Source: Telluria antibiotica
GTDB lineage: Bacteria > Pseudomonadota > Gammaproteobacteria > Burkholderiales > Burkholderiaceae_D
Reading direction: 5' to 3'
Length of the DNA: 45,088 nt
Assembly (NCBI RefSeq): GCF_011682055.1
Contig: NZ_JAAQOM010000030.1
Coordinates: 1-45,088, forward strand
The notes under the pieces were generated by a model. The model was not told where the DNA came from. It searched no databases and saw only the letters and a program-made list of their open reading frames with translations. The position numbers were made by a program, and so were the translations under genes. This document shows, in pieces, positions 24,253-32,842 of the stretch. The stretch's first letter is position 1, and the number at the start of each line of letters is the position of its first letter.

Positions 24253-25458
24253 ATGCTCAAACGCGTATTGACGGCCCTGCTCTTCCTCTCATTCCTCGGC
24301 GCGGCCACGGCGGCGCCGAACGACGGCTGGCGCACGGCCTGGGCCACGGCGCCCGATTCGGCCGGACCGGCGCTTGACGCGCAGACCCTGCGCCAGGTCG
24401 TGCGCACGACAACCAGCGGCGCGCGCGTGCGCATCCGCCTGTCGAACCTGTTCGGCACGCGGCCGCTGGTCATCGGCGCGGCCCACGTGGGCCTGTCCGC
24501 GGGCTGCGCGCGCGTGACGCCCGGCAGCGACCGCGCGCTGACGTTCGGCGGCAAGGCCACCGTCACGATCGCGCCCGGCGCCAGCGCGCTGAGCGACCCC
24601 GCCGACATGGCCGTCCGCGCGCTGCAACCGCTCGCCGTCAGCCTGTACCTGCCGCAGAAGGTCGATGTCTCGACGATCCATGGCTTCGCGCTGCAGACGG
24701 TGTACATGAAGGTGCCGGGCGACGCGACGGCGGCCGCCGACCTCCCCTCCGCCGCCACGGACGACAGCCGCTACTTCCTCAGCGACGTCGAGGTCGAGGG
24801 TCCGCGCCCGGCCCGCACGCTCGCGATCGTCGGCGACTCGATCGCGGACGGCGTCGGTTCGGGCACCGACCACGACGCGCGCTGGCCCGACGCGCTGGCC
24901 GCCCGCCTGCAAGCCGACCCGGCACTGACCGGCATCGGCATCGCCAACGGCGGCATCGCGGGCAACCGCGTGCTGCGCGACGGCGCCGACCCGTACATCG
25001 GCCCGAGCGCGACGAGCCGCTTCGCGCGCGATGGACTCGACAAGCCGGGCGTGCGCTGGATTCTCGTACACGCGGGCCTGAACGACCTCACGGCCACGAA
25101 CCTGCTGGCGGCACCAACCGAGCACGTGACGGCCGAGCAGGTCGAAGCCGGCCTGCGCGCGCTGGCGGCGCGTGCGCACGCCCGCGGGGTGCGCATCTGG
25201 GCCGGCACGTTGATGCCGCTGGCGGGCGCGAAGCGCTTCCATTCCGCCGACATCGAGCGCGAGCGCCAGGCCGTCAACGCGTGGATCCGCACGTCCGGCG
25301 TGTTCGACGCCGTCGTCGACTTCGACGCGGCGCTGCGCGACCCGGCCGACCCGACGCGCCTGAACCCCGCGTACGACAGCGGCGACCACCTGCATCCGAA
25401 CGAGGAAGGCTACCGCGTGATGGCGCGACAGGTCGACCTGCGCCTGCTGCGCTCCTGA
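24253..25458 (+). CDS. Secreted SGNH/GDSL-family esterase
   Basis: A 401-residue exported protein: signal peptide ending near GAATA (residue 20), an N-terminal beta-rich part (about 24-180) of the type that precedes the catalytic domain in secreted SGNH hydrolases, and a catalytic domain from about 188. Block I is IVGDSIADG with nucleophile Ser196, block III is HAGLNDL, and block V is GDHLHPNEEGY with the Asp and His of the triad. Related proteins act on acetylated glycans or lipids; the substrate here is not known. It is divergent from the carboxylesterase gene. Confidence 0.87.
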   Translation: MLKRVLTALLFLSFLGAATAAPNDGWRTAWATAPDSAGPALDAQTLRQVVRTTTSGARVRIRLSNLFGTRPLVIGAAHVGLSAGCARVTPGSDRALTFGGKATVTIAPGASALSDPADMAVRALQPLAVSLYLPQKVDVSTIHGFALQTVYMKVPGDATAAADLPSAATDDSRYFLSDVEVEGPRPARTLAIVGDSIADGVGSGTDHDARWPDALAARLQADPALTGIGIANGGIAGNRVLRDGADPYIGPSATSRFARDGLDKPGVRWILVHAGLNDLTATNLLAAPTEHVTAEQVEAGLRALAARAHARGVRIWAGTLMPLAGAKRFHSADIERERQAVNAWIRTSGVFDAVVDFDAALRDPADPTRLNPAYDSGDHLHPNEEGYRVMARQVDLRLLRS

Positions 25459-25611
25459 CGTTGACCGCGGCCGGCGCGTCCGGCCGCACGTGTCGGTGAC
25501 ACAACAGAAATAGAACGGTCGTGCGAAATGGTGTATGCTTCGGCACCCGCCGACCCCGGCCAGCCTTGGATCGGGGAGCGGATCGAACATCATTATTTGG
25601 AGCGAGACCTG

Positions 25612-27024
25612 ATGAACAAGAAACACCTGACCCTGCTCGTCGCCCTGGCCCTGGGCACGTCGCTCGACGCGACCGCCTCCGGCTACCGCTTCGGCTCCCA
25701 GAGCGTGTCCGCACAGGGCACGGCGGACGCCAACGGCGCCGAAGCAGCCGACGCATCCACCATCTTCACCAACCCGGCCGGCCTGTCGCGCCTGGACGGC
25801 CGCCAGATCATGGGCGGCATCACGGCCGTCGTGCCGCATTCGACGTTCCAGGACGGCGGCTCGACCCGCTTCACCGGCACGTCCACGGGCGGCAAGACGT
25901 CGCAGGACTCCTACGCGCCGGGCGTCGTCGCCGGCCCGTCGCTGTACTACAGCCAGAAGATCGACGGCCAGTGGACGGCCGGCCTGGGCGTGTTCGTCCC
26001 GTACGGTACCAAGCTCGATTACGACAGCAACTGGTCGGGCCGCTACTCGCTCAACAACATCAAGCTGGAATCCGTGAACGTCAACCCGTCGGTGGCGTTC
26101 AAGCTCTCCGAGCAGCACAGCTTCGGCTTCGGCATCGACATCGAATACATGAAGGCGCGCCTGGGCCAGTCCGTGGACGTGCCGGGCTCCATCGCCGCCG
26201 CGAAGGCGGCGGGTGCCGGTGCCGCGCTGGTCGGCCAGATCATCGCACTGGGCGGCAACCCGGCCGCGCTGGCGACCGCGGGCGACGCGCACGCGGGCGT
26301 GGACGGCAAGGACTGGGGCTATGGTTTCAACGTGGGCTACCTGTACTCGCCCGATGTGAACACGCGCTTCGGCATCGCGTACCGCTCGTCGATCAAGCAC
26401 GAGTTGAAGGGTGGCGCCGTGTGGGACTTCTCGACGGTCACGAGTGATGCCGTCGTCAACAAGGTGCTGCAAGGCGCCTCCCACCACGCCAACTCGGCGT
26501 CGCGCGTGGACGTGAGCACGCCGGAGACGCTGTCGATCAACGCGTTCCACCAGTTCGATCCGAAATGGGCCGGCATGGCCGACGTGACGTGGACGCGCAA
26601 CTCGCGCCTGCAGGACATCAACATCCAGTTCGTCGGCGCCGGCGTGGGCGACCTCGTGATCCGCCAGCAGTGGAAGAACACCGTGCGCGTGGCGCTCGGC
26701 GCGAACTACCAGCTGAACGACACGACGGTCCTGCGCGCGGGTATCGCGCACGACGACGCGCCGATCCAGGGCGACACGCTGCGCCACGCGGCGCTGCCGG
26801 ACGCGGACCGCCTGCAACTGTCGTTCGGCGCGAACTGGAAGCTGACCCCGGCCTCGTCGCTGGACCTGGCGTACAGCTGGCTGCACTTCAACGACGCGAG
26901 CGGCAACTACACGAACAACTGCAACCCGCTGATGACGACCTGCACCGGCAACGGCGAGACGACGCGCGGGACGTGGAAGACGCGCATGCAGTTGATTGGC
27001 TTGGCGTACAACTACAAGTTCTGA
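25612..27024 (+). CDS. OmpP1/FadL-family outer-membrane transporter
   Basis: A 470-residue beta-barrel protein. The signal peptide (MNKKHLTLLVALALGTSLDA) is followed by SGYRFGSQSVSAQGTA and ASTIFTNPAGLSRLDG, the usual N-terminal hatch of the FadL/TodX family, and the chain ends in the aromatic YNYKF needed for outer-membrane insertion. The family carries long-chain fatty acids and other hydrophobic molecules. The frame opens at 25528, but GGAG before the ATG at 25612 and the signal peptide fix the start. Its position behind two secreted esterases suggests uptake of released acyl chains, which is inference. Confidence 0.9.
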   Translation: MNKKHLTLLVALALGTSLDATASGYRFGSQSVSAQGTADANGAEAADASTIFTNPAGLSRLDGRQIMGGITAVVPHSTFQDGGSTRFTGTSTGGKTSQDSYAPGVVAGPSLYYSQKIDGQWTAGLGVFVPYGTKLDYDSNWSGRYSLNNIKLESVNVNPSVAFKLSEQHSFGFGIDIEYMKARLGQSVDVPGSIAAAKAAGAGAALVGQIIALGGNPAALATAGDAHAGVDGKDWGYGFNVGYLYSPDVNTRFGIAYRSSIKHELKGGAVWDFSTVTSDAVVNKVLQGASHHANSASRVDVSTPETLSINAFHQFDPKWAGMADVTWTRNSRLQDINIQFVGAGVGDLVIRQQWKNTVRVALGANYQLNDTTVLRAGIAHDDAPIQGDTLRHAALPDADRLQLSFGANWKLTPASSLDLAYSWLHFNDASGNYTNNCNPLMTTCTGNGETTRGTWKTRMQLIGLAYNYKF

Positions 27025-27034
27025 CGCAGACGTC

Positions 27035-27098
27035 CGCGTGGGCACGGGGTGCCCACCCTACGACAGCCTTGGTAAGGTGGGCTCCCCGAGCCCACGCG
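27035..27098. repeat. Paired hairpin repeat between convergent genes
   Basis: Copies at 27035-27062 (CGCGTGGGCAC ... CCCACCCTACG) and about 27072-27098 (GTAAGGTGGGCTCC ... GAGCCCACGCG) sit between the 3' ends of the FadL-type and chemoreceptor genes. The second copy has AAGG for AGGG and the third stem version GGGCTC/GAGCCC. Confidence 0.85.
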
Positions 27099-27119
27099 TA
27101 ACGTCGCGTTTCGTTGGCG

Positions 27120-28559
27120 TTACAACTTGGACGAATCGAACCCGACGCGCACCGCGCCCCAATGCCGGCCGCCGATCTCGAGCGGCATCGACAGATCGTT
27201 GATCACCTCCCCGGTATCGCGCAGATAGGTCTGGAACAGGAACGGCTTGCGGTTCGCGGCCAGCTTGGCGCCGACCGGGTCGTCGAAGATGCGCTTGTTG
27301 CGGCAGTAGACGAGATCGTGCTCGCGGCACCCCGTCGGCGTCTGCGAGAACTTGCTGTTGTGGGTCGGCGCATAGCCGCGCGTGTCGACGGCCAGCGCGT
27401 ACGCGCAGCCCGGCAGGTCTTTCAGCACGCGGTCGTACAGCGCCTGCAGGTCGCGCTCTACGGTGCGGTCGTAGCCCGTCGTGAAACGCGGCGGGTCGGA
27501 ACCCTCGATCCTCCGGTACGCCTGGTCGAAGATGTCGACGCCGCGCGCGAGGTGCCCTTCCAGGCAGCGGCTGACGGCGCCCCGCAGTTGCGTCGTCGCC
27601 TCCACGAGGCCATCGAACGGCGTACCGCCCGTGCGGAACTCGGCCAGCACGCCCTGCATTTCCTCTGTCGTCGCGCGCACCTCGTCGACGCGGCGCGACG
27701 CGTCGGCCATCGCCTTGCCCGTCTCGGACGCATTCGTCGCCATGTCGCCCACCTGGCGGCCGATGGACTGGCTGATGCTGTCCAGCGACTGCATCGCCAC
27801 GGCCATCTCGTTGACGGTGCCCGTCATGCGCTCGAAGTCGGCGACGAAGGTCTTGAAGTGGCCGGCCGCCTGTCCAACCTCGCGCGCGGACACGTTCACG
27901 CCTTCCAGGATGGCTTGCGTGGCGTCCGTGGTCGACTCGACGAGCGCGAGCATCTCGCTGTTGACGCCCGCGATCTTCGACGTCTCCTCGTTCACCAGTT
28001 GCGACAGCCGGCGCACTTCGGCCGCCACGACGGCGAAGCCGCGGCCCGCCGTGCCCGCGCGCGCCGCCTCGATCGCCGCGTTGATGGCCAGGAGGTTCGT
28101 CTGGTTGGCGATGCGCTGGATGATGCCGCCGAATTCGCTGATCGAGCGCGCGTGGTGGTCCAGCTGCCCGACGGTGCGCGCGAAGCCGTCGACTCTTTCC
28201 TCGATGGCGCGCATGCGCGCTTCCAGGCGCTGCAATTCGTCCATCGACGCGCGCGCCACGGTCAGGTTGCGGCCCGCCGTGTCCGCGATCTCGTCCGTGC
28301 CCGCCTTGACGTTCGCCGACAGCGTCGTCACGTCGAGTGCCGACGCGGCCAGCTCCCGCGATGCCTCGTATTGGGCCTTCGCCTTGTCCAGCGACTGGTC
28401 GACTTCCTTGCGCAGACGCGCCGCGTTGATCGCCGTACGGATGCTGCCATCGCGCGCATTCAGCACGAGACTGCGTACCCGTGACGTCATGCCCGACCTG
28501 CCCGTGGGCGCGAATGCCGAGGCGGACGGTACGAACGTCGCCCTCAACCAATTCAACAT
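27120..28559 (-). CDS. Soluble methyl-accepting chemotaxis protein with C-terminal sensor domain
   Basis: A 479-residue chemoreceptor without a membrane segment. The signalling hairpin tip lies near 147-185 (RIANQTNLLAINAAIEAARAG, split here as the conserved NQTNLLALNAAIEAARAG-type core), flanked by long coiled coils. After the coiled coil, residues about 330-479 form a globular Cache-like domain (GYAPTHNSKFSQ, CRNKRIFDDPVG, then a segment ending HWGAVRVGF). The order is the reverse of classical receptors, with the sensor behind the signalling part. It should control a CheA kinase from the cytoplasm; the ligand is unknown. GGAG six bases before the ATG supports the start. Confidence 0.87.
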   Translation of the reverse strand: MLNWLRATFVPSASAFAPTGRSGMTSRVRSLVLNARDGSIRTAINAARLRKEVDQSLDKAKAQYEASRELAASALDVTTLSANVKAGTDEIADTAGRNLTVARASMDELQRLEARMRAIEERVDGFARTVGQLDHHARSISEFGGIIQRIANQTNLLAINAAIEAARAGTAGRGFAVVAAEVRRLSQLVNEETSKIAGVNSEMLALVESTTDATQAILEGVNVSAREVGQAAGHFKTFVADFERMTGTVNEMAVAMQSLDSISQSIGRQVGDMATNASETGKAMADASRRVDEVRATTEEMQGVLAEFRTGGTPFDGLVEATTQLRGAVSRCLEGHLARGVDIFDQAYRRIEGSDPPRFTTGYDRTVERDLQALYDRVLKDLPGCAYALAVDTRGYAPTHNSKFSQTPTGCREHDLVYCRNKRIFDDPVGAKLAANRKPFLFQTYLRDTGEVINDLSMPLEIGGRHWGAVRVGFDSSKL

Positions 28560-28753
28560 GCTGTCTCCCGATTTACCTTATTAGTTCGACCGACGACTTA
28601 ATTTATGGAAAATATAACTGCATTTTGGATACATGTCATCATTCGGCAAAGTCAATACCCTGTCTAGCCATTTCCTGTAGGCAGCGCTACCACGTCGTAT
28701 TTACCACACGAAATATCCTAGAATGGCATGATGACCGTCAATCCGCCACTGCC
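28560..28753. promoter_or_regulatory. AT-rich divergent region between chemoreceptor and BaeS-like kinase genes
   Basis: About 190 bases, clearly richer in A and T than the surroundings, hold the divergent promoters. TATCCT (28714-28719) lies very close to ATGATG at 28728. That ATG opens a nine-codon frame ending at 28757, whose TGA overlaps the TTG start proposed for the kinase. No clear flagellar-sigma promoter was found before the chemoreceptor gene. Confidence 0.4.
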
Positions 28754-30292
28754 TTGAAACTCTCGATCGGCCACCGCCTGTTCGCATCCGTCCTGCTCGC
28801 GATCCTCGCCGTGGCAGCTGCCGCCGTGTTCCTGCTGCGCCAGAACGTGCTGGCCGGCTTCGGCGAGTATGCGGTCGGCATCGAACTGGACCGCCTGGAA
28901 GACCTGTCGAACTCGCTCGCGCGCCAGTACCGTGCCCGCGGCGGCTGGGATTTCATACCGGGCGACGCCCGCGCCGACTGGATCGCGCAGGAGCTCGCGC
29001 GCCTGCAGCGCCAGCGCGCGGACGGGGTCCCGGTGGCGACGTCGCCCGCGCCGGCGCCCGTCGCGCCGGTCGCCTCGCCGGCGCCACCGGCCCCGCCCGC
29101 GCCGCCGGCACCGCCGCCGTTGCCGCCGCTGCCCCCTCCGGACGTGGCCGCGATGCCGCCGGCGCCCCCTGCGGCCGACGTCGACCCCGCTCCGCTGCCG
29201 CTGGCACGCCGCATCTCGCTGCTCGACGCGCGCGGCGCCTGGCTCGCCGGCCGCCGTCCCGGCCCGGACGCCGTGCTGGCGCGGCGCGCGCTCGACGTCG
29301 GCGGCCGCACGGTCGGCTACCTGACCGTCGCCCGCAGTGCGCGGCCCAGCGACGCGCTCGCGTACGCCTTCCTGCGCCAGCTCACCAGCAGCTTGTGGCA
29401 GATCGTCGCGCTCGCGGTGCTGCTCAGCGCCGTTGCCGCCGTGCTGCTGGCGCGCCACTTCCGCAGCCCGATCCGGCAACTGGCCGCGGGCAGCCGTGCG
29501 TTGGCCGAGGGCCGCTTCGACCTGCGCCTGGACGCCCGCCGCAGCGACGAACTGGGCGACCTGGCGCGCCACTTCAACGCGCTGGCGGGCCGCCTGGCCG
29601 GCGCGGAAGCGGCGCGCCGCCAATGGGTCGCCGACACGTCGCACGAACTGCGCACGCCGCTGGCCGTGCTGCGCGCCCTGCTGGAAGCGCTGCAGGACGG
29701 CGTGCGCAGCGCGACGCCGGACACGCTCGACGCCATGCTGCGCCAGGTGCTCGCGCTGAACAAGCTGATCGACGAGTTATATGTGCTGGCCCGCGCGGAC
29801 GTCGGCGCGCTCGATTGCAGGCCCGTGCCGCTCGACCTGTGGACGCTCGCGCGCGCCGGGGCGCAGGGTTTCGCCGAGCGGTTCGCGCAGGCCGGCCTGC
29901 GGCTCGACATCGGCGCCGCGCCCGCGGCGGCCGACGTGCGCGCGGACCCCGACCGCATGCGGCAAGTGCTCGACAACCTGCTCGAAAACAGCCTGCGCTA
30001 CACGGCGCCGGGTGGCCGCGTGTGCCTGCACGCGCACGCGCATGGCGGCCGCCTCCTCGTGCACCTGGACGACGGTGCGCCGGGCGTGCCGGACGCCGCC
30101 CTCGCGCACCTGGGCGAACGCTTCTACCGCGTCGACGCTTCGCGCAGCCGCGCGCACGGCGGCGCCGGGCTCGGACTCGCGCTGTGCCGCCGGCTGCTGG
30201 AAGCGCAAGGCGGCACGCTCGCGTTCGCGCACGCGCCGCAAGGTGGCCTGCGTGCCACGATCGCGCTGCCGCTTGCCGGAGATACCGCATGA
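28754..30292 (+). CDS. BaeS-like sensor histidine kinase with proline-rich periplasmic segment
   Basis: About 512 residues. A membrane segment (9-29), a periplasmic loop to about 210 with a Pro/Ala-rich stretch (about 98-148), a second membrane segment (213-233), HAMP (about 235-285), HisKA with DTSHELRTPL and phospho-acceptor His297, and HATPase with DNLLENSLRY and GGAGLGLAL. It resembles BaeS/CpxA-type envelope-stress sensors. The start is uncertain: the frame is open far upstream without a sensible ATG, and a TTG at 28754 gives a normal N-terminus (KLSIGHRLF) but lacks a ribosome binding site; it overlaps the stop of a short ATG-started frame (TTGA). The gene overlaps the response regulator gene by four bases. 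Confidence 0.87.
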   Translation: MKLSIGHRLFASVLLAILAVAAAAVFLLRQNVLAGFGEYAVGIELDRLEDLSNSLARQYRARGGWDFIPGDARADWIAQELARLQRQRADGVPVATSPAPAPVAPVASPAPPAPPAPPAPPPLPPLPPPDVAAMPPAPPAADVDPAPLPLARRISLLDARGAWLAGRRPGPDAVLARRALDVGGRTVGYLTVARSARPSDALAYAFLRQLTSSLWQIVALAVLLSAVAAVLLARHFRSPIRQLAAGSRALAEGRFDLRLDARRSDELGDLARHFNALAGRLAGAEAARRQWVADTSHELRTPLAVLRALLEALQDGVRSATPDTLDAMLRQVLALNKLIDELYVLARADVGALDCRPVPLDLWTLARAGAQGFAERFAQAGLRLDIGAAPAAADVRADPDRMRQVLDNLLENSLRYTAPGGRVCLHAHAHGGRLLVHLDDGAPGVPDAALAHLGERFYRVDASRSRAHGGAGLGLALCRRLLEAQGGTLAFAHAPQGGLRATIALPLAGDTA

Positions 30293-30975
30293 ACGCACGC
30301 ATCGCCATCGTCGAGGATGAACCGGAGCTGGCGGCGCTCATGGCCGACTACGCACGCGCGGCCGGCTACACGGCCGACGTGCACGGCGACGGCGCCGCCG
30401 CGCTGGCCGCGCTGCGCCGGGACCCGCCCGCCCTCGTCGTGCTCGACCTGATGCTGCCGGGCCTCGACGGCTTGTCGCTGTGCCGCGCGCTGCGCGCCGA
30501 TGCCGACCCCGTGCTGGCCGCGCTGCCCATCGTGATGGTGACGGCGCGCGTGGAAGAAATCGACCGCCTGCTCGGACTCGACGCGGGCGCGGACGACTAC
30601 CTGTGCAAGCCCTTCAGCCCGCGCGAACTCGTCGCGCGCATCAAGGCGATCCTGCGCCGCGCGGGCCAGTCGGCCCGGCAAGCGCCTGTCGTCGCGATCG
30701 ACACGGCCGCGCGCCGCATCGCCGTCCACGGCAAGCCGCTCGACCTGACGCCGACGGAATACGGCATCCTGGCCGCGCTGGCGCGCCGTCCCGGCCAGGT
30801 GTTCTCGCGCGCCCAGCTGCTGGACCTCGCGCGCGAGGGCAACGCGAGCCTCGACGTGACGGACCGCGCCATCGATAGCCACGTCAAGAACCTCAGGCGC
30901 AAGCTCGACGCCGTGCTGCCGGGTGTCGAGGCGATCCACGCGATCTACGGCCTCGGCTACCGCTTCGACCTCTGA
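30289..30975 (+). CDS. OmpR-family response regulator (BaeR-like)
   Basis: A 228-residue transcription factor. The receiver (1-115) has the acidic pair in VEDE, phospho-acceptor Asp53 in VLDLMLPGLDG, and Lys107 in YLCKPF. The winged-helix DNA-binding domain (about 130-228) shows DLTPTEYGILAALARRPG, VTDRAIDSHVKNLRRKL and ends YGLGYRFDL. Its ATG overlaps the kinase stop (ATGA at 30289-30292), so the two are made together. The likely targets include the exported proline-rich protein 80 bases downstream, which is inference from position. Confidence 0.93.
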   Translation: MNARIAIVEDEPELAALMADYARAAGYTADVHGDGAAALAALRRDPPALVVLDLMLPGLDGLSLCRALRADADPVLAALPIVMVTARVEEIDRLLGLDAGADDYLCKPFSPRELVARIKAILRRAGQSARQAPVVAIDTAARRIAVHGKPLDLTPTEYGILAALARRPGQVFSRAQLLDLAREGNASLDVTDRAIDSHVKNLRRKLDAVLPGVEAIHAIYGLGYRFDL

Positions 30976-31057
30976 GCCTTCATTTTTTCTCCACAATCGG
31001 GATGCACGATGCACGCATGGCCCGCCGCGTGGCGCGGGCCGCGACAAGGAGAACGAC

Positions 31058-31519
31058 ATGAAGACTGCCATTTTCGGCATCCTGCTGGGCGCCGCCGTCG
31101 CGCCCGCGCTGGCGCAGACGACGACGGACGACCACGACCGCGACGCGCGCGTGCACGTGCGCATCCACTGCGAGACGGACACGGGCAAGTGCCCGCCCCC
31201 GCCCGCCCCGCCGGCACCGCCAGCCCCACCTGCGCCGCCGGCGCCTCCCGCTCCGCCCCCGATGGACAGCGCCGAGGCAGGCGTGCCACCCGCCCTGCCG
31301 GCCTTGCCATCCATGCCTGCCATGCCGGCGGTGCCTGCGCCGCCTCCGCCACCGAAGCTGCCGCCGATCCCGGCCGCGGCGCACGCGGCGTGCGCGAGCA
31401 AGCCGGCCGGCAGCGCCCTCACGTGGCGCCTGGGCGAAGGGGAAGTCATGGAAGGTGTCTGCGCCAGGAAGAACGGCAAGACGGTGTTCGTGCTGCGCAG
31501 CTATGAGCTGAACGGTTGA
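31058..31519 (+). CDS. Exported proline-rich protein with two cysteine pairs
   Basis: A 153-residue secreted or periplasmic protein. The signal peptide (MKTAIFGILLGAAVAPALA) is followed by an acidic segment with C38 and C45, a tract of repeated PPA units (about 46-106), and a small C-terminal domain with C112 and C135 (LTWRLGEGEVMEG, KTVFVLRSYELNG). AAGGAG six bases before the ATG fixes the start. It matches no family I recognise. The PPA-rich tract resembles the periplasmic insert of the sensor kinase encoded just upstream, and the cysteines may form disulfides made by the DsbA encoded nearby. Confidence 0.72.
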   Translation: MKTAIFGILLGAAVAPALAQTTTDDHDRDARVHVRIHCETDTGKCPPPPAPPAPPAPPAPPAPPAPPPMDSAEAGVPPALPALPSMPAMPAVPAPPPPPKLPPIPAAAHAACASKPAGSALTWRLGEGEVMEGVCARKNGKTVFVLRSYELNG

Positions 31520-31573
31520 CCAGCGGGACGGGCGCGCCTCGACTTTCGGGGCGCGAATGGGTATGCTGCGCGC

Positions 31574-31780
31574 ATGTCCGATCCCGTCCCACCCACCACA
31601 CCCGACCCCGACCCGCGCCCGCTGCCGCCCATCGAACCGGCGCTCGAGGATTGCTGCGGCTCGGGCTGCCCGAACTGCATTTTCGACGTCTACCAGATGC
31701 TGCTGGAGAATTACAAGCAGGCGCTGGCCGGGTGGGAAGCCAGGCATCCGGACCAGGCTGGCAAACCTGTCGAGCAATAA
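31574..31780 (+). CDS. Small cysteine-rich protein (oxidoreductase-like domain)
   Basis: A 68-residue protein. A Pro/Asp-rich N-terminus precedes the conserved block DCCGSGCPNCIFDVY (Cys27, 28, 32, 35) and a short helix (YKQALAGWEARHP). This is the pattern of the oxidoreductase-like N-terminal domain family, whose role is poorly known; the four cysteines could bind metal. It lies 54 bases after the exported proline-rich protein gene on the same strand. Confidence 0.8.
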   Translation: MSDPVPPTTPDPDPRPLPPIEPALEDCCGSGCPNCIFDVYQMLLENYKQALAGWEARHPDQAGKPVEQ

Positions 31781-31910
31781 TCCTCGGCCGTGCCGGTGAC
31801 TATTAGATAGTTTCCCGGGCGAATCAAAGTGATAACATCATTGCTGGCTTTGGACCATTCGCCTGCGACTGGTTCGATCTCGATGTTTCATCACCTACTT
31901 TTCATCCGCC

Positions 31911-32570
31911 ATGCGTCTATCCTTTATCGCCCTGGTCGCGGCCGCGCTGTGCGCCAGCGCCGCCATCGCCTCTCCGACTGCGCCTCAACAAGGCGTCGAG
32001 TACGTTACGCTGGGTACACCGCAACCGGTGCAGACCGCCGGGAAAAAAGTCGAGGTCATCGAATTCTTCATGTACCACTGCCCCCATTGCAATGCATTCG
32101 AGCCCGACCTCGAACGCTGGGTGAAACAGCAGGGCGACAAGATCAAATTCCGCCGCATGCCTTATCCGTACAGCGGGCCAAACGATCCGGAAGCGCATTT
32201 GTTCCTCACGCTGGAAGCGATGGGCAAATCCGAAGAGATGCAACCGAAGGTGTTCAAGGCATTCCACGTCGATCGGCTGCGACTCAACCAGGACGCCGCG
32301 ATCATCGACTGGGTGAGCAAGAACGGCATCGACCGCGCCAAATTCCTCGACGCCTGGAACTCGTTCGGCGTGCAGACCAAGCTGCGCCGTCTTCCGAAAA
32401 CCGTCGCCGATTACAAAGTGGAATCCGTTCCGACCGTCGTCATCGACGGGAAATACCAGACCAGCCCGTCGATGGCGCAGGCTGCGGTGCGGGCGACGAG
32501 TGAACCGCAGATCTTTGGTGCGACGTTGCAGATCATGGATGCGCTGGTGGTGAAGGCGGCGGCGAAGTAG
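31911..32570 (+). CDS. dsbA: Thiol:disulfide interchange protein DsbA
   Basis: A 219-residue periplasmic oxidase that introduces disulfides into exported proteins. The signal peptide ends near SAAIA (residue 20). The thioredoxin fold contains the active site C57-P-H-C60 in FFMYHCPHC and the cis-proline in ESVPTVVIDG, with a helical insert between. GC is lower than in neighbouring genes. It needs DsbB for reoxidation, which is not in the window. The 130 bases upstream are free for its own promoter, but none was assigned. Confidence 0.93.
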   Translation: MRLSFIALVAAALCASAAIASPTAPQQGVEYVTLGTPQPVQTAGKKVEVIEFFMYHCPHCNAFEPDLERWVKQQGDKIKFRRMPYPYSGPNDPEAHLFLTLEAMGKSEEMQPKVFKAFHVDRLRLNQDAAIIDWVSKNGIDRAKFLDAWNSFGVQTKLRRLPKTVADYKVESVPTVVIDGKYQTSPSMAQAAVRATSEPQIFGATLQIMDALVVKAAAK

Positions 32571-32842
32571 TGCCGACTTAGGCGAGGGACGTTACCTGGA
32601 TTTGTTCAACATGCGGCCAAGGCATCCGTTGGAAAAAATGGCGCCATCGTCCGCAACACAAATCACTAATCAAATCCCGACGGCCGGTGGGTCGCTCGGC
32701 CTACATGCAGAAATGCGCCTGACCGGCCCGACCACCCGGCCAGATATTTTTCTTTCGGACGAGCCAAACAGCTCCACATCGAACAGGCCCGCGGAATGAA
32801 CATCGCGCAAACCAATACTCTGCTCTGTTTGCGTGGTCACAG

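Noticed and set aside
24289..27045. 918-codon open frame antisense to the SGNH esterase and FadL-type genes
   Set aside because: Spans two real genes and their gap, is low-complexity and has no recognisable domain.
32602..32799. 65-codon open frame between dsbA and the acetyltransferase remnant
   Set aside because: No ribosome binding site, no motif, and composition unlike coding sequence of this genome.
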